A stretch of 61,053 nt of DNA from JADHZC01 sp964409505 (GTDB lineage Bacteria > Pseudomonadota > Alphaproteobacteria > Rickettsiales > Rickettsiaceae). Where the stretch lies: NCBI GenBank assembly GCA_964409505.1, contig CAYPDK010000031.1, forward strand, positions 1 to 61,053, written 5' to 3'. Position numbers and translations under genes: made by a program. The notes under the pieces were generated by a model. It searched no databases and was not told the DNA's origin. It worked only from the letters and a program-made list of their open reading frames with translations. Within the stretch, counting starts at the first letter, position 1. Every line of letters begins with the position of its first letter. Below are positions 37,774-45,775 of the stretch, piece by piece.

Positions 37774-38250
37774 TTATTTATTGATAGACTCTATTGTTTT
37801 ATTAATCAAGGAATTACTTATTTCTATAACACTTAGATTTGCCTCATAACTCCTCTGAGCTTCCATAATATCAGCCTTTTCTATTTCCAAAGTAACATTC
37901 GGATATGCCAAATATCCATTTTCTTGAGCAAAAGGATGATTAGGATCATATTTAAAGTTAAAAGCTGCCTTACTATAAGTGATATTTTTTACTAATAGTT
38001 GATTCATTTTTTTTCGTTTATTAAATGTATTTTTAACCAAGACTATTTTTCTTCTATACGGCATAGACCCTTTTTTTGTAGCTACAGAATCAATATTTGT
38101 TAAATTTTCTGTAGCTACTTTTATCCTTTCTAATTGCACAGTATTTGCACTTATTAACATATTAATAGATTTTTTAAGATCATCCTCAATGGCAAAAATA
38201 GTTTTGAATCTTAAGATTAATAAAATAAATAGAAAGATTTTTTTTTGCAT
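37774..38250 (-). CDS. flgC: Flagellar basal-body rod protein FlgC with an N-terminal signal-like segment
   Basis: FlgC forms part of the proximal rod of the flagellum. The 158 residues show the N-terminal rod motif VATENLTNIDSVATKKGSMP followed by YRRKIVLV. NGYLAYPNVTLEIEKADIME lies towards the C-terminus, and the closing helix is AQRSYEANLSVIEISNSLIN. Before the rod domain is a 20-residue leader, MQKKIFLFILLILRFKTIFA, with the charge, hydrophobic core and small final residue of a Sec signal peptide. Canonical FlgC has none. The start codon is 1 base beyond the flgB stop, supporting this N-terminus. Confidence 0.88.
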   Translation of the reverse strand: MQKKIFLFILLILRFKTIFAIEDDLKKSINMLISANTVQLERIKVATENLTNIDSVATKKGSMPYRRKIVLVKNTFNKRKKMNQLLVKNITYSKAAFNFKYDPNHPFAQENGYLAYPNVTLEIEKADIMEAQRSYEANLSVIEISNSLINKTIESINK

Positions 38251-38251
38251 T

Positions 38252-38788
38252 TTAGGAACCAGATTTTGTAAGTATAGTACTTAACAAAGAGTTAATTATT
38301 GCATTTATTTTTAAAGCAGAATTATATTCTTGTTGATTTTGTGATAATGCACTAAGTTGTTGATTTAGTGATACATTATTCTTATTCTTTTTCTCTTCTT
38401 GAGCATTTTGAATTTTATAAATTTTAAAATTTTTTTGAGAATTTTTATTATTTTTAATATGCTTTGGATGCGTGACTTTTAGAATAAATGTATTATTTCT
38501 ATCAGATAAATCTCTATAGGTAACAGGTTCTTTTACATCTAATGCTCTATATCCCGGAGTGTTGAGATTCGCTATATTCTCACTTATAATCTTGTGCCTC
38601 AGAGACGTAAATTCCAATTGTGCCTTTACTAAGTTTGATAAATTTTCTTTTGTTAAATCATTAGATATCCTTCTTCTCTCCTTGACAACTGAGTCTTTTC
38701 CAATACCAAAGCAAAGCTCATAGGAAAAAAAAAAAATACACAAAAATATTGGTAAATAAAGGAATAATGCACAAAAGTTTTTTTGCAT
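38252..38788 (-). CDS. flgB: Flagellar basal-body rod protein FlgB with an N-terminal signal-like segment
   Basis: FlgB is a proximal rod protein. The rod domain begins near residue 48 of 178, with FTSLRHKIISENIANLNTPG followed by YRALDVKEP. The C-terminal helix contains QQEYNSALKINAIINSLLST. Upstream of it is MQKNFCALFLYLPIFLCIFF followed by FSYELCFG, a signal-peptide-like stretch. I chose ATG 38788; an in-frame TTG at 38821 would add 11 residues. No in-frame ATG, GTG or TTG lies between the hydrophobic leader and the rod domain, so the leader must be translated. A run of 12 T (coding strand, 38725-38736) lies inside the leader codons. It heads flgB-flgC-fliE. Confidence 0.87.
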   Translation of the reverse strand: MQKNFCALFLYLPIFLCIFFFSYELCFGIGKDSVVKERRRISNDLTKENLSNLVKAQLEFTSLRHKIISENIANLNTPGYRALDVKEPVTYRDLSDRNNTFILKVTHPKHIKNNKNSQKNFKIYKIQNAQEEKKNKNNVSLNQQLSALSQNQQEYNSALKINAIINSLLSTILTKSGS

Positions 38789-38948
38789 AAAGTGGCTACG
38801 GCTTAGTAGAATTATTCTCAAAATTACTTACATAGCAAGTATAACAAATGTAATTGTAACAAGTCTATTTTTAAGTCAAACATAATACTCAAGAACATTA
38901 CTTTTTATAAAAATAGATTCCTTTTAGCAAATACATGTCCTTTACATC

Positions 38949-41015
38949 TTATTTATAGGAGCACTTCCCTTGCTTACAGTAGATATATATAATTGGACTT
39001 TTTACTAAAAATTGAAAAGGAACAATAAAATTTTCAGATAATTGACAATCTAATTTTTCTGAAAAAACCATTTGTAATGCAACATCATCTTCATGATAGC
39101 ACTTATCGTAATTTATCGATACTCTTTCCAAAAGATCGTTATTGAGTGAGATGATATTGTTGTCCTCTATACTAAGATACTTTACTTGAGTTATTTTTTT
39201 ACCATACCAATTTTGTAAGCGCTGAATTGCTTTATCATTTATATTTTGATTAAAATGAAATAAGGTAGCGCTATTCCCGTCTCTCATTAAAATTATCTGA
39301 TCTTCACTTAAATAAATAAGGTCTGCCTTTTTACCCAGATACATATAATGAATTCCAAAAATCATTATAGCGATAGCTAAAAATTTAACTCTTCCTTGCC
39401 ATATAAGTAACCAAAATATTCCTAAGACAAATAAAAATAGTGAATAATGTGATATATGTCCTGTAACAATACTGACATAAGGAAACGTAGAAATAAGTCT
39501 AACTGACTCTAAAAATAGATAAATGAAGAAACTAGATAACTTCAAAAAAATCATTTCTAAATTGAAACTCATAAACAGAAGAGACAAAATTAAAAGAGGT
39601 ATTATGAAGAGAGTTATAAGAGGGACTGCTAATAAATTTGATATGATTGAATAAGTAGGAAATTGAAAAAAATGATATATCGCAAACGGTATTGTAAGTA
39701 TTGAGGCGAGAAAAGTAGTGTAGATATTAACAACTATATATTTAGCAAAATTAGATATGATATTTTTTTTTTCCAAAAAAGGTAAAATTTTTATCTGTAG
39801 AGATTGATAATATTGATAACCCCCTATTATACAGATAACTGATGCGAAAGATAGTTGAAAACTCGGATGCATAATAATTTCAGGCTGAAAAGATAACATT
39901 ATAAATGCAACTCCTAACACGGATCTCATCTGTAATATATGTCTATTCAAGAAAATAGCTAAAACAAAAAAGCTAAACATAAGAAATGCTCTTATTGAAG
40001 CTATTCCACTACCCGTAATAAGTAAATAAAAAAACGTAAACATTATAGAAATAACTAAAGAACAGATTTTAATATTAGCTTTATAAGAAATTTTATTAGA
40101 TAAATTTAATAAAACTCTAAATGTAGTAAATACAAATCCCGCCACTGTTGATATGTGTAGACCAGAAACACAAAAAATATGTCCAACTCCGATGTCACGA
40201 ACACTTTGAAGTAGCTTATTTTCCATAGAATCAATCTTACCTATTAAAAGAGCAATTGCTACTTGTGCATATTCTGCCTTCATAGCCAAGCATAATCTAT
40301 TTTCTATAGATTTTCTGATTTTGTAGATAATATTATTGATGTAAGAACTCATATTATTTTTTAAGCTAAAAAGCTTTTTGACATTATCTTTTGAGTATCC
40401 AAAAGCCTCTATTCCGAGAACATAAGAATAAAAATTGTTATAGTTATGAAGAAAATTATAATTTTTATGTGTTGTATATAATATGGATTTTATTTCTACT
40501 CTATCATTTAAATTTAAAACAACATCTCCTACATGATCATTACTTAGATTCATCTTCACTTTTTCCAGTATTTTGTTATGAGAATATTTATTCTTTAATA
40601 CAAAAACATCTTTTAAAATTAGAGTAATATGTGTATTTTTTTTCTTAATATCAGATATTGTGCCTATAATCGAGCCAGAGATTACACGCTTTTTAGTGTC
40701 AGTATTTATAATGGAGTTCCATCGAATTTGAGCTACCCCAATTCCTAAAATAAAAAAAACACTTATACCACATAAAAACGAGATTAAAACATGGCTTTTA
40801 TGATAAAAAGATAATATGATAAGGGCAAGACTAGCTAGTGAGCCGAGGAAAATTATTTCTTTTGGGATTTTACGCTCTGTAAAGAAGTATATTATTCCAC
40901 AAAAAAAAGAAAAAAAATACCAGAGATTTATGTGGTTATATTCTTCCTCAAATATCTCAACTACGAGATAAATAATACGCCTTAATGCTAGAAAAGGTTT
41001 TATCGTATTTATCAT
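38949..41015 (-). CDS. comEC: ComEC/Rec2 family DNA-uptake channel
   Basis: A 688-residue polytopic inner-membrane protein that in transforming bacteria carries single-stranded DNA across the membrane. The N-terminal two helices and soluble OB-like region (to about 235) are followed by the Competence domain. That domain shows LLIGKIDSMENKLLQSVRDI, GHIFCVSGLHISTVAG and GSGIASIRAFLMFSFFVLA. PSFQLSFASVICIIG follows. The C-terminal metallo-beta-lactamase domain of Gram-positive ComEC is absent, as in many alphaproteobacteria. It is upstream of flgB on the same strand (160-base gap) and divergent from ruvX. Confidence 0.9.
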   Translation of the reverse strand: MINTIKPFLALRRIIYLVVEIFEEEYNHINLWYFFSFFCGIIYFFTERKIPKEIIFLGSLASLALIILSFYHKSHVLISFLCGISVFFILGIGVAQIRWNSIINTDTKKRVISGSIIGTISDIKKKNTHITLILKDVFVLKNKYSHNKILEKVKMNLSNDHVGDVVLNLNDRVEIKSILYTTHKNYNFLHNYNNFYSYVLGIEAFGYSKDNVKKLFSLKNNMSSYINNIIYKIRKSIENRLCLAMKAEYAQVAIALLIGKIDSMENKLLQSVRDIGVGHIFCVSGLHISTVAGFVFTTFRVLLNLSNKISYKANIKICSLVISIMFTFFYLLITGSGIASIRAFLMFSFFVLAIFLNRHILQMRSVLGVAFIMLSFQPEIIMHPSFQLSFASVICIIGGYQYYQSLQIKILPFLEKKNIISNFAKYIVVNIYTTFLASILTIPFAIYHFFQFPTYSIISNLLAVPLITLFIIPLLILSLLFMSFNLEMIFLKLSSFFIYLFLESVRLISTFPYVSIVTGHISHYSLFLFVLGIFWLLIWQGRVKFLAIAIMIFGIHYMYLGKKADLIYLSEDQIILMRDGNSATLFHFNQNINDKAIQRLQNWYGKKITQVKYLSIEDNNIISLNNDLLERVSINYDKCYHEDDVALQMVFSEKLDCQLSENFIVPFQFLVKSPIIYIYCKQGKCSYK

Positions 41016-41117
41016 TAATTGGTATTTAGATTGTTTATTTAATAAAAATTTTCGAATAGAATAGCTTCAAAACACATATACTACATTATTGTTATAAGTT
41101 CTGGTATAAATTTATTT

Positions 41118-41585
41118 GTGATTATTGAACATTTGAAGGATTTTTGTCTGTTAATTAATAAGGCTCAACCAATTTTGGGAATTGATTATGGTATGTCTAA
41201 AACTGGCGTATCAATATCCGGACTTAAAAACAAAATTGCTCTTCCTTTAACACTTATAAAATCGACCTGTATTAAAGTGCAATTAGAAAAAACACTAGCT
41301 ATTATTTCAGACACTAATTCATGTGGTATAGTTATAGGTCTTCCATTAAATTTAGACAAAACACATACAAATCATACAAAAAATACACTCTATTTTTCAG
41401 AAAAATTATCTAAGCTTACTCATTTACCAATTTTTCTTCAAGATGAAAGATTTACCTCAAAAGAAGCTCATGCTATTGTAAATGCATATGATAAGAAGCA
41501 TAAAAACAAATTTTATGGAAAATATGATATAATCTCTTCCAAGATAATACTGGAGACTGTGCTCGAATCTGCGAAACATCTGTAG
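41118..41585 (+). CDS. ruvX: Putative pre-16S rRNA nuclease / Holliday junction resolvase YqgF
   Basis: A 155-residue RNase H-fold protein. It has ILGIDYGMSKTGVSISG near the N-terminus, GIVIGLPLNLDKTH in the middle, LQDERFTSKEAH and a C-terminal YDIISSKIILE. These supply the acidic residues of the active site. In E. coli this protein completes the 5' end of 16S rRNA; an older proposal is Holliday-junction cleavage. The start is GTG at 41118. It is 7 bases upstream of the tyrosine recombinase gene. Confidence 0.9.
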   Translation: MIIEHLKDFCLLINKAQPILGIDYGMSKTGVSISGLKNKIALPLTLIKSTCIKVQLEKTLAIISDTNSCGIVIGLPLNLDKTHTNHTKNTLYFSEKLSKLTHLPIFLQDERFTSKEAHAIVNAYDKKHKNKFYGKYDIISSKIILETVLESAKHL

Positions 41586-41592
41586 TGATTTT

Positions 41593-42540
41593 ATGAATAA
41601 ATCTACTCTAGAAGACAAAATTTTTTTCATAAAAATGTGGAAAGACTACTTAGTGCTTGAAAGAAAGCTCTCTTTAAACACCACAGAAGCTTATGTCAGA
41701 GATGTTAGAGAATATTTTTCTTTCATGGAAAAATTTTATGAAATCGAATTAAAAGAACTAAATTTTATAGATAAAACAAATATTAGATTTCTCAGAAGTT
41801 GGCTTGCTCACAGAGTAAGAAATAACTACTCTCATAGATCAAACTCAAGAGCAATATCTTCTATAAAAAATTTCTACAAATACCTAATCACAAAACACAG
41901 GATTAAGTCTCAGGCAATTTTTATGTTAAAATTTCCTAAATTACCAAAATTAATACCTAAGTCCCTTGACGTAATATCTATATCAAAAATATTGAATAAT
42001 GTAGATCTTTTATATAAGAAAAATTCTGAAACTTGGTTATATTTAAGGGATAAAGCTCTAATTTTTTTACTATATGCCTCCGGTATGAGAGTGTCTGAGG
42101 CACTATCTATAACAAAAAACCACTTAGATAATAAAGATTTTTTATTGATAAAGGGTAAGGGCGCTAATGAGAGGATCGTACCCTGGATTGAAAAAACTAA
42201 AGAGCATATTCTTAATTACTTAAAAGCCCTTCCATACACATTGGGTAATAGTGATCCGATATTTCGAGGTATAAGAGGAGAATTACTACAAAGAACATAT
42301 TTTAGTAAAAAGCTACTTTTGCTAAGGAGAATTTTAGGTCTACCAGAATATCTCACTGCTCACAGCTTTCGACATAGCTTTGCAACTCATCTACTAGAAA
42401 ACGGAGCAGATCTAAGAGCTATCCAAGATCTTTTAGGACATAAAAACCTCTCCACAACACAAAATTATACAAAAATAAATTTAAAATATCTAAACTCGAT
42501 ATATAAAAAAGCTCACCCATCAACAAAGCCAACATCATAG
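41593..42540 (+). CDS. xerC: Site-specific tyrosine recombinase, XerC-like
   Basis: One of the XerC/XerD pair that resolves chromosome dimers at dif. The 315 residues have the SAM-like core-binding domain (about 10-105) and the catalytic domain. All catalytic residues are present: R166 (SGMRVSE), K188 (KGKG), H257 and R260 (AHSFRHSFATHLLENGADLR), H283 (LLGHKNLSTTQ) and Y292. The wording GADLRAIQDLLGH is closer to XerC than XerD. No adjacent att site, integrase-linked cargo or phage gene is seen, so I treat it as the housekeeping enzyme. It is operonic with ruvX. Confidence 0.85.
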   Translation: MNKSTLEDKIFFIKMWKDYLVLERKLSLNTTEAYVRDVREYFSFMEKFYEIELKELNFIDKTNIRFLRSWLAHRVRNNYSHRSNSRAISSIKNFYKYLITKHRIKSQAIFMLKFPKLPKLIPKSLDVISISKILNNVDLLYKKNSETWLYLRDKALIFLLYASGMRVSEALSITKNHLDNKDFLLIKGKGANERIVPWIEKTKEHILNYLKALPYTLGNSDPIFRGIRGELLQRTYFSKKLLLLRRILGLPEYLTAHSFRHSFATHLLENGADLRAIQDLLGHKNLSTTQNYTKINLKYLNSIYKKAHPSTKPTS

Positions 42541-42690
42541 GCTCTAAAACCATAAGCAAATAATAATTATATTTACTAATTCTTTCCAAATAAGACCAAT
42601 CATATTGATTTTAAAGCTTGAAATGATAGAATCGACTCTATAAGATCCTGTGCTTTACTTTTTGTTAAAATATGTTATTTTGTTCTTTCA

Positions 42691-42763
42691 GGGCGATTAG
42701 CTCAGTTGGTAGAGTTCCTCGTTTACACCGAGAGTGTCGGCAGTTCGAGTCTGTCATCGCCCA
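42691..42763 (+). tRNA. tRNA-Val (anticodon UAC)
   Basis: Full cloverleaf: acceptor GGGCGAT/ATCGCCC, D stem GCTC/GAGT around AGTTGGTA, anticodon loop TTTACAC, and T arm GGCAG/CTGTC around TTCGAGT. The anticodon stem has a C27-A43 mismatch at its base but four good pairs. CCA is not encoded. Confidence 0.95.
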
Positions 42764-42899
42764 CTATAATTTTTAAGAGTAAAAAAATATAGTCTACATT
42801 AAAAATTTTTGCTTGATAAAAAAGTAAAATTAATTTAAATTTTTAATTTTTATTCAAATTTATTAACTAATAAACTAGATTAAAACATCTAATTTTTAT

Positions 42900-44387
42900 A
42901 TGAACACCACAAAAGAAAGAAAAGTTATCAATAAGTTATTTTGGCCGATTTATCCAGAAGAGCATAAAAAATTCATTCCCATGGCCTTGATGATGTTTTT
43001 TATTTTACTTAATTATGCGGTATTAAGAGCTATAAAAGATGGATTTGTAGTTACTTTAATAGGTACTGAGGCTCTTGGGTTTATAAAATTATATCTGGTT
43101 CTTCCTTCTGCTGTAGTAATGATTATAATATATACTAAGTTATGCAATTTATTCTCGCAAGATCAGGTTTTTTACATAATTTCATCTTTTTTCCTGATAT
43201 GTATTATGATTTTTGGACTTGTTTTGTATCCTAACGTAGATTATTTCCATATGAATAAGATTGGTTTATTAAATCTTACATTGCAATATCCTCACCTGAA
43301 ATGGTTTATTAAAGTAGCGGCAAATTGGAGTTATGCTTTTATATATGTAATCTCTGAATTATGGGGTAGTGTCATGCTTAGTTTGCTGTTTTGGCAATTT
43401 GCAAATAGAATTACCTCTACAGAGGAAGCAAAACGTTTTTATTCTATGTTTGGTCTGATAGGAAATCTATCTCTTCCTTGTTCTATGCTTGTCTTGTCTT
43501 TTTTAAAAAGCAGACTTAATCTCTTTACTCAAAACCTACAATATGTACCGATTTTTTGCCTATTAGGACTCAATACCTTGATAATTATTTTTCTTTATAA
43601 AAAAATAAATATAAATATAGCAAAAAATAAAGACCTTATTCCAAAAGAAGAGAAAAAAAAGAAAGCACCTAAGCCTAAATTAACTCTTAAAGAAAGCTTT
43701 TATATGGTTACAAGATCCAAATATATAGGGCTTATGGCACTTCTTGTTATGTCTTATGGAATTTCCATTAATTTGGTCGAGGGTGTTTGGAAATCTAGGA
43801 TTAAAGAACTATATGTTACAAGTGCAGATTACACCATGTTTATGGGACAGTTTCAAGCCTACCAAGGAATTGCAGCTATCATATTTATGATCATCGGAAG
43901 TAACATATTAAGGAATGTAACATGGAAAACTGCAGCAATACTCACTCCTATTGTAATGATCTGCACAGGAGCTGTTTTCTTTTCCTTGATCATTTTTGAC
44001 ACAACTTTAGGTATATTTGTTGGGACCATACTTGGCATTAGTAGTTTAAATTTAGCAATATTTATTGGCACACTTCAAAATGTACTGAGCAAAGCTACAA
44101 AATACTCTTTGTTTGATTCTACAAAAGAAATGGCGTATATTCCTCTACCAGATGAGCTAAAAACTAAAGGAAAAGCTGCTGTTGACGTGTTAGGAGGTAG
44201 ATTAGGTAAATCTGGGGGAGGAATAATTCAATCTACATTTTTCGTACTTTTTCCAAGTTTTTCTTTTAAAGAAGCATCTCCTTTTTTTGCTTCAATATTT
44301 TTCGTAGTTGTATTTTTTTGGATTATATCCATCAATTTGATTAATATTGAATACCAAAAAAAATTAAGTGAACAAAAAAACTTATAA
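42900..44387 (+). CDS. tlc: ATP/ADP translocase (nucleotide transporter, Tlc family)
   Basis: Inner-membrane carrier of the NTT family. It lets obligate intracellular bacteria and plastids exchange ADP for host ATP, or import other nucleotides. The 495 residues have about 11-12 hydrophobic segments. The N-terminal block WPIYPEEHKKFIPMALMMFF and LNYAVLRAIKDGFVVTLIGT are strongly conserved in the family. WGSVMLSLLFWQFANRITST and KGKAAVDVLGGRLGKSGGG are also present. It is monocistronic. Whether this paralogue carries ATP/ADP or other nucleotides is not decided by sequence alone. Its presence indicates life inside eukaryotic cells. Confidence 0.95.
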   Translation: MNTTKERKVINKLFWPIYPEEHKKFIPMALMMFFILLNYAVLRAIKDGFVVTLIGTEALGFIKLYLVLPSAVVMIIIYTKLCNLFSQDQVFYIISSFFLICIMIFGLVLYPNVDYFHMNKIGLLNLTLQYPHLKWFIKVAANWSYAFIYVISELWGSVMLSLLFWQFANRITSTEEAKRFYSMFGLIGNLSLPCSMLVLSFLKSRLNLFTQNLQYVPIFCLLGLNTLIIIFLYKKININIAKNKDLIPKEEKKKKAPKPKLTLKESFYMVTRSKYIGLMALLVMSYGISINLVEGVWKSRIKELYVTSADYTMFMGQFQAYQGIAAIIFMIIGSNILRNVTWKTAAILTPIVMICTGAVFFSLIIFDTTLGIFVGTILGISSLNLAIFIGTLQNVLSKATKYSLFDSTKEMAYIPLPDELKTKGKAAVDVLGGRLGKSGGGIIQSTFFVLFPSFSFKEASPFFASIFFVVVFFWIISINLINIEYQKKLSEQKNL

Positions 44388-44457
44388 TATATTAATCGTT
44401 AATAATTATATTAATTTGCACTTTTTGTAATAATGTAATAGAATTAGAGGCAGTTAA

Positions 44458-44488
44458 TTGTAAAGCGTTATTATTTTATCACTATAAT
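44458..44488 (+). promoter_or_regulatory. Candidate promoter for the small gene at 44502
   Basis: TTGTAA at 44458-44463 and TATAAT at 44483-44488 with a 19-base spacer, ending 13 bases before the ATG. A transcript from here would have an almost absent leader. Confidence 0.3.
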
Positions 44489-44501
44489 AGTTTTTTTTGA
44501 T

Positions 44502-44726
44502 ATGATTTATAAAAAGCCAGTGCAGAAGTTAGTACTTTTTACTGACAATGAGCTTGATCTAAATAAAGTGAAAAGCGATATGGATGAGGGGTGGTCGATT
44601 GTTAATTTGATAAAACATGATAATCACTTTGTGGGGATTATGGAACAACTAGATAACAAGGTTGACAATGAGGGAGAAAATATTGTTTTTATTCCTCCAA
44701 GGAAAAAGTTAAAAATTTCTACTTAG
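44502..44726 (+). CDS. Small conserved-looking protein of unknown function
   Basis: A 74-residue cytoplasmic protein that I cannot name with confidence. It is charged, with no signal or membrane segment. The central DLNKVKSDMDEGWSIVNLIK followed by HDNHFVGIMEQL suggests a compact alpha/beta fold, and the tail is basic (PPRKKLKIST). It resembles the short DUF2674-type proteins of Rickettsia, but that is a recollection, not a match I can test. It stands alone between tlc and the XRE gene. Confidence 0.55.
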   Translation: MIYKKPVQKLVLFTDNELDLNKVKSDMDEGWSIVNLIKHDNHFVGIMEQLDNKVDNEGENIVFIPPRKKLKIST

Positions 44727-45132
44727 TAAATACAAATGTACTTACTGAAAATGATATTTTTGGTTTAGATGTAGTTTGTTGTGTTTATATAGAGAACTAT
44801 TTTACAATTTTTGTATATTTGTGGTTATTAGTGGTCAGTGTTTTTTTATATAATTGTTGTAGAATCATTTTCAATTTTAGTACGCTCTGTTACTTATAAG
44901 GAAAGTTTTATAAAAAACAAAACATATCGACTACGTAAGACATAACCAATCGCCTTAGTGAGGAATTGGATATTTTTAGCAAGATCATAAACCTTTAAGG
45001 ACTAGTAGGCCTTAAATTTTAATACTCACATCTTACAGCATAAATTTAAATACTTTACAAGTAAAACGTGAAGGTCAATTTTTTATTTAAGGCCAGTGAA
45101 TTAGCCACTTGTGAATATTTAAAAATTGTATC
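44727..45132. other. Intergenic region between the small gene and the XRE regulator
   Basis: About 400 bases between convergent genes with no supported ORF. It includes an imperfect hairpin at 44946-44969 (CCAAT/ATTGG arms) and a second hairpin with T-run at 44994-45020. Together these would suit the end of a transcript or a small RNA. Confidence 0.45.
44994..45020 (+). terminator. Possible Rho-independent terminator
   Basis: TTTAAGG (44994-45000) pairs perfectly with CCTTAAA (45010-45016) around a 9-base loop, followed by TTTT. The stem is AT-rich and weak. It lies 270 bases beyond the small gene at 44502. Confidence 0.35.
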
Positions 45133-45576
45133 TCAATTTAAAGTTTTTGCTAATTCTATAATTTTTTTTCTACTATTGGAGCTCTTTATTTCACTAAAAG
45201 CTTTAACTAGAGAAAAAATCTCTTTTTCTGAGATATTATCAGTATTAGCCTTTTTACCATTAATATTTGCTGAATCATATTCCGTTTGATCTTCTTTTAC
45301 TTTTAGAGCCTCTTTGAAAGCAGCATCATCATTTGCTTGTTCAAAGAAATAACTTATAGGAACTCTTAAAAATTTCGAAATACAATGTAATCGACCACTT
45401 GAAATTCTGTTTATAGCTTTCTCATATTTTTGTACTTGTTGTACACTTACTTCGATAGCTTTACTAATATCATTTTGGCTCAGACCTAAAATCATTCTTC
45501 TCATTTTTAATTTTTGGCTTACCAATCTGTCAGTAGAGTCTACCCTACTTCTAGAAACTTCTTTTTTATTTTGCAT
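45133..45576 (-). CDS. XRE-family helix-turn-helix transcriptional regulator
   Basis: A 147-residue DNA-binding protein. Residues 17-75 form a Cro/C1-type HTH: KLKMRRMILGLSQNDISKAI, then SVQQVQKYEKAINRISSGRL and FLRVPISYFF. The C-terminal 70 residues are helical and acidic, probably for dimerisation. Similar solitary XRE regulators occur across Rickettsiales and other alphaproteobacteria with no linked prophage, and none is seen here. A dyad at 45693-45713 upstream could be its own operator. Confidence 0.85.
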   Translation of the reverse strand: MQNKKEVSRSRVDSTDRLVSQKLKMRRMILGLSQNDISKAIEVSVQQVQKYEKAINRISSGRLHCISKFLRVPISYFFEQANDDAAFKEALKVKEDQTEYDSANINGKKANTDNISEKEIFSLVKAFSEIKSSNSRKKIIELAKTLN

Positions 45577-45692
45577 AGTACACTCATAAATTAATTTAAT
45601 TACTAGTTTAGTTTACACTGCGATTATATATATATAACTCAATTGATTCAATATTATTTTAGCTTAAGATTGTAATTTTAGTTAAAAATATC

Positions 45693-45713
45693 ACAATTTT
45701 GGTAAAATATTGT
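45693..45713. promoter_or_regulatory. Candidate operator upstream of the XRE gene
   Basis: The dyad ACAAT...ATTGT spans 45693-45713 with T/A-rich inner arms around GGT. The half AATTTTGGTAAAATAT is partly repeated just upstream as AATTTTAGTTAAAAATAT. It sits about 120 bases upstream of the regulator start. In AT-rich DNA this may be chance. Confidence 0.25.
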
Positions 45714-45775
45714 AGTAAATTTGTATCAGTTACAGAATATAGCCCGGACAACTTGCATATTTTTGGATATATTCA

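Noticed and set aside
41593..42763. Integrative element with a tyrosine integrase next to a tRNA
   Set aside because: The recombinase looks like housekeeping XerC in operon with ruvX. There is no repeat of the tRNA-Val 3' end and no cargo or phage gene.
45068..45289. 73-codon open frame overlapping the end of the XRE gene
   Set aside because: It is mostly antisense to the regulator and its hydrophobic run mirrors the charged C-terminus of that protein.
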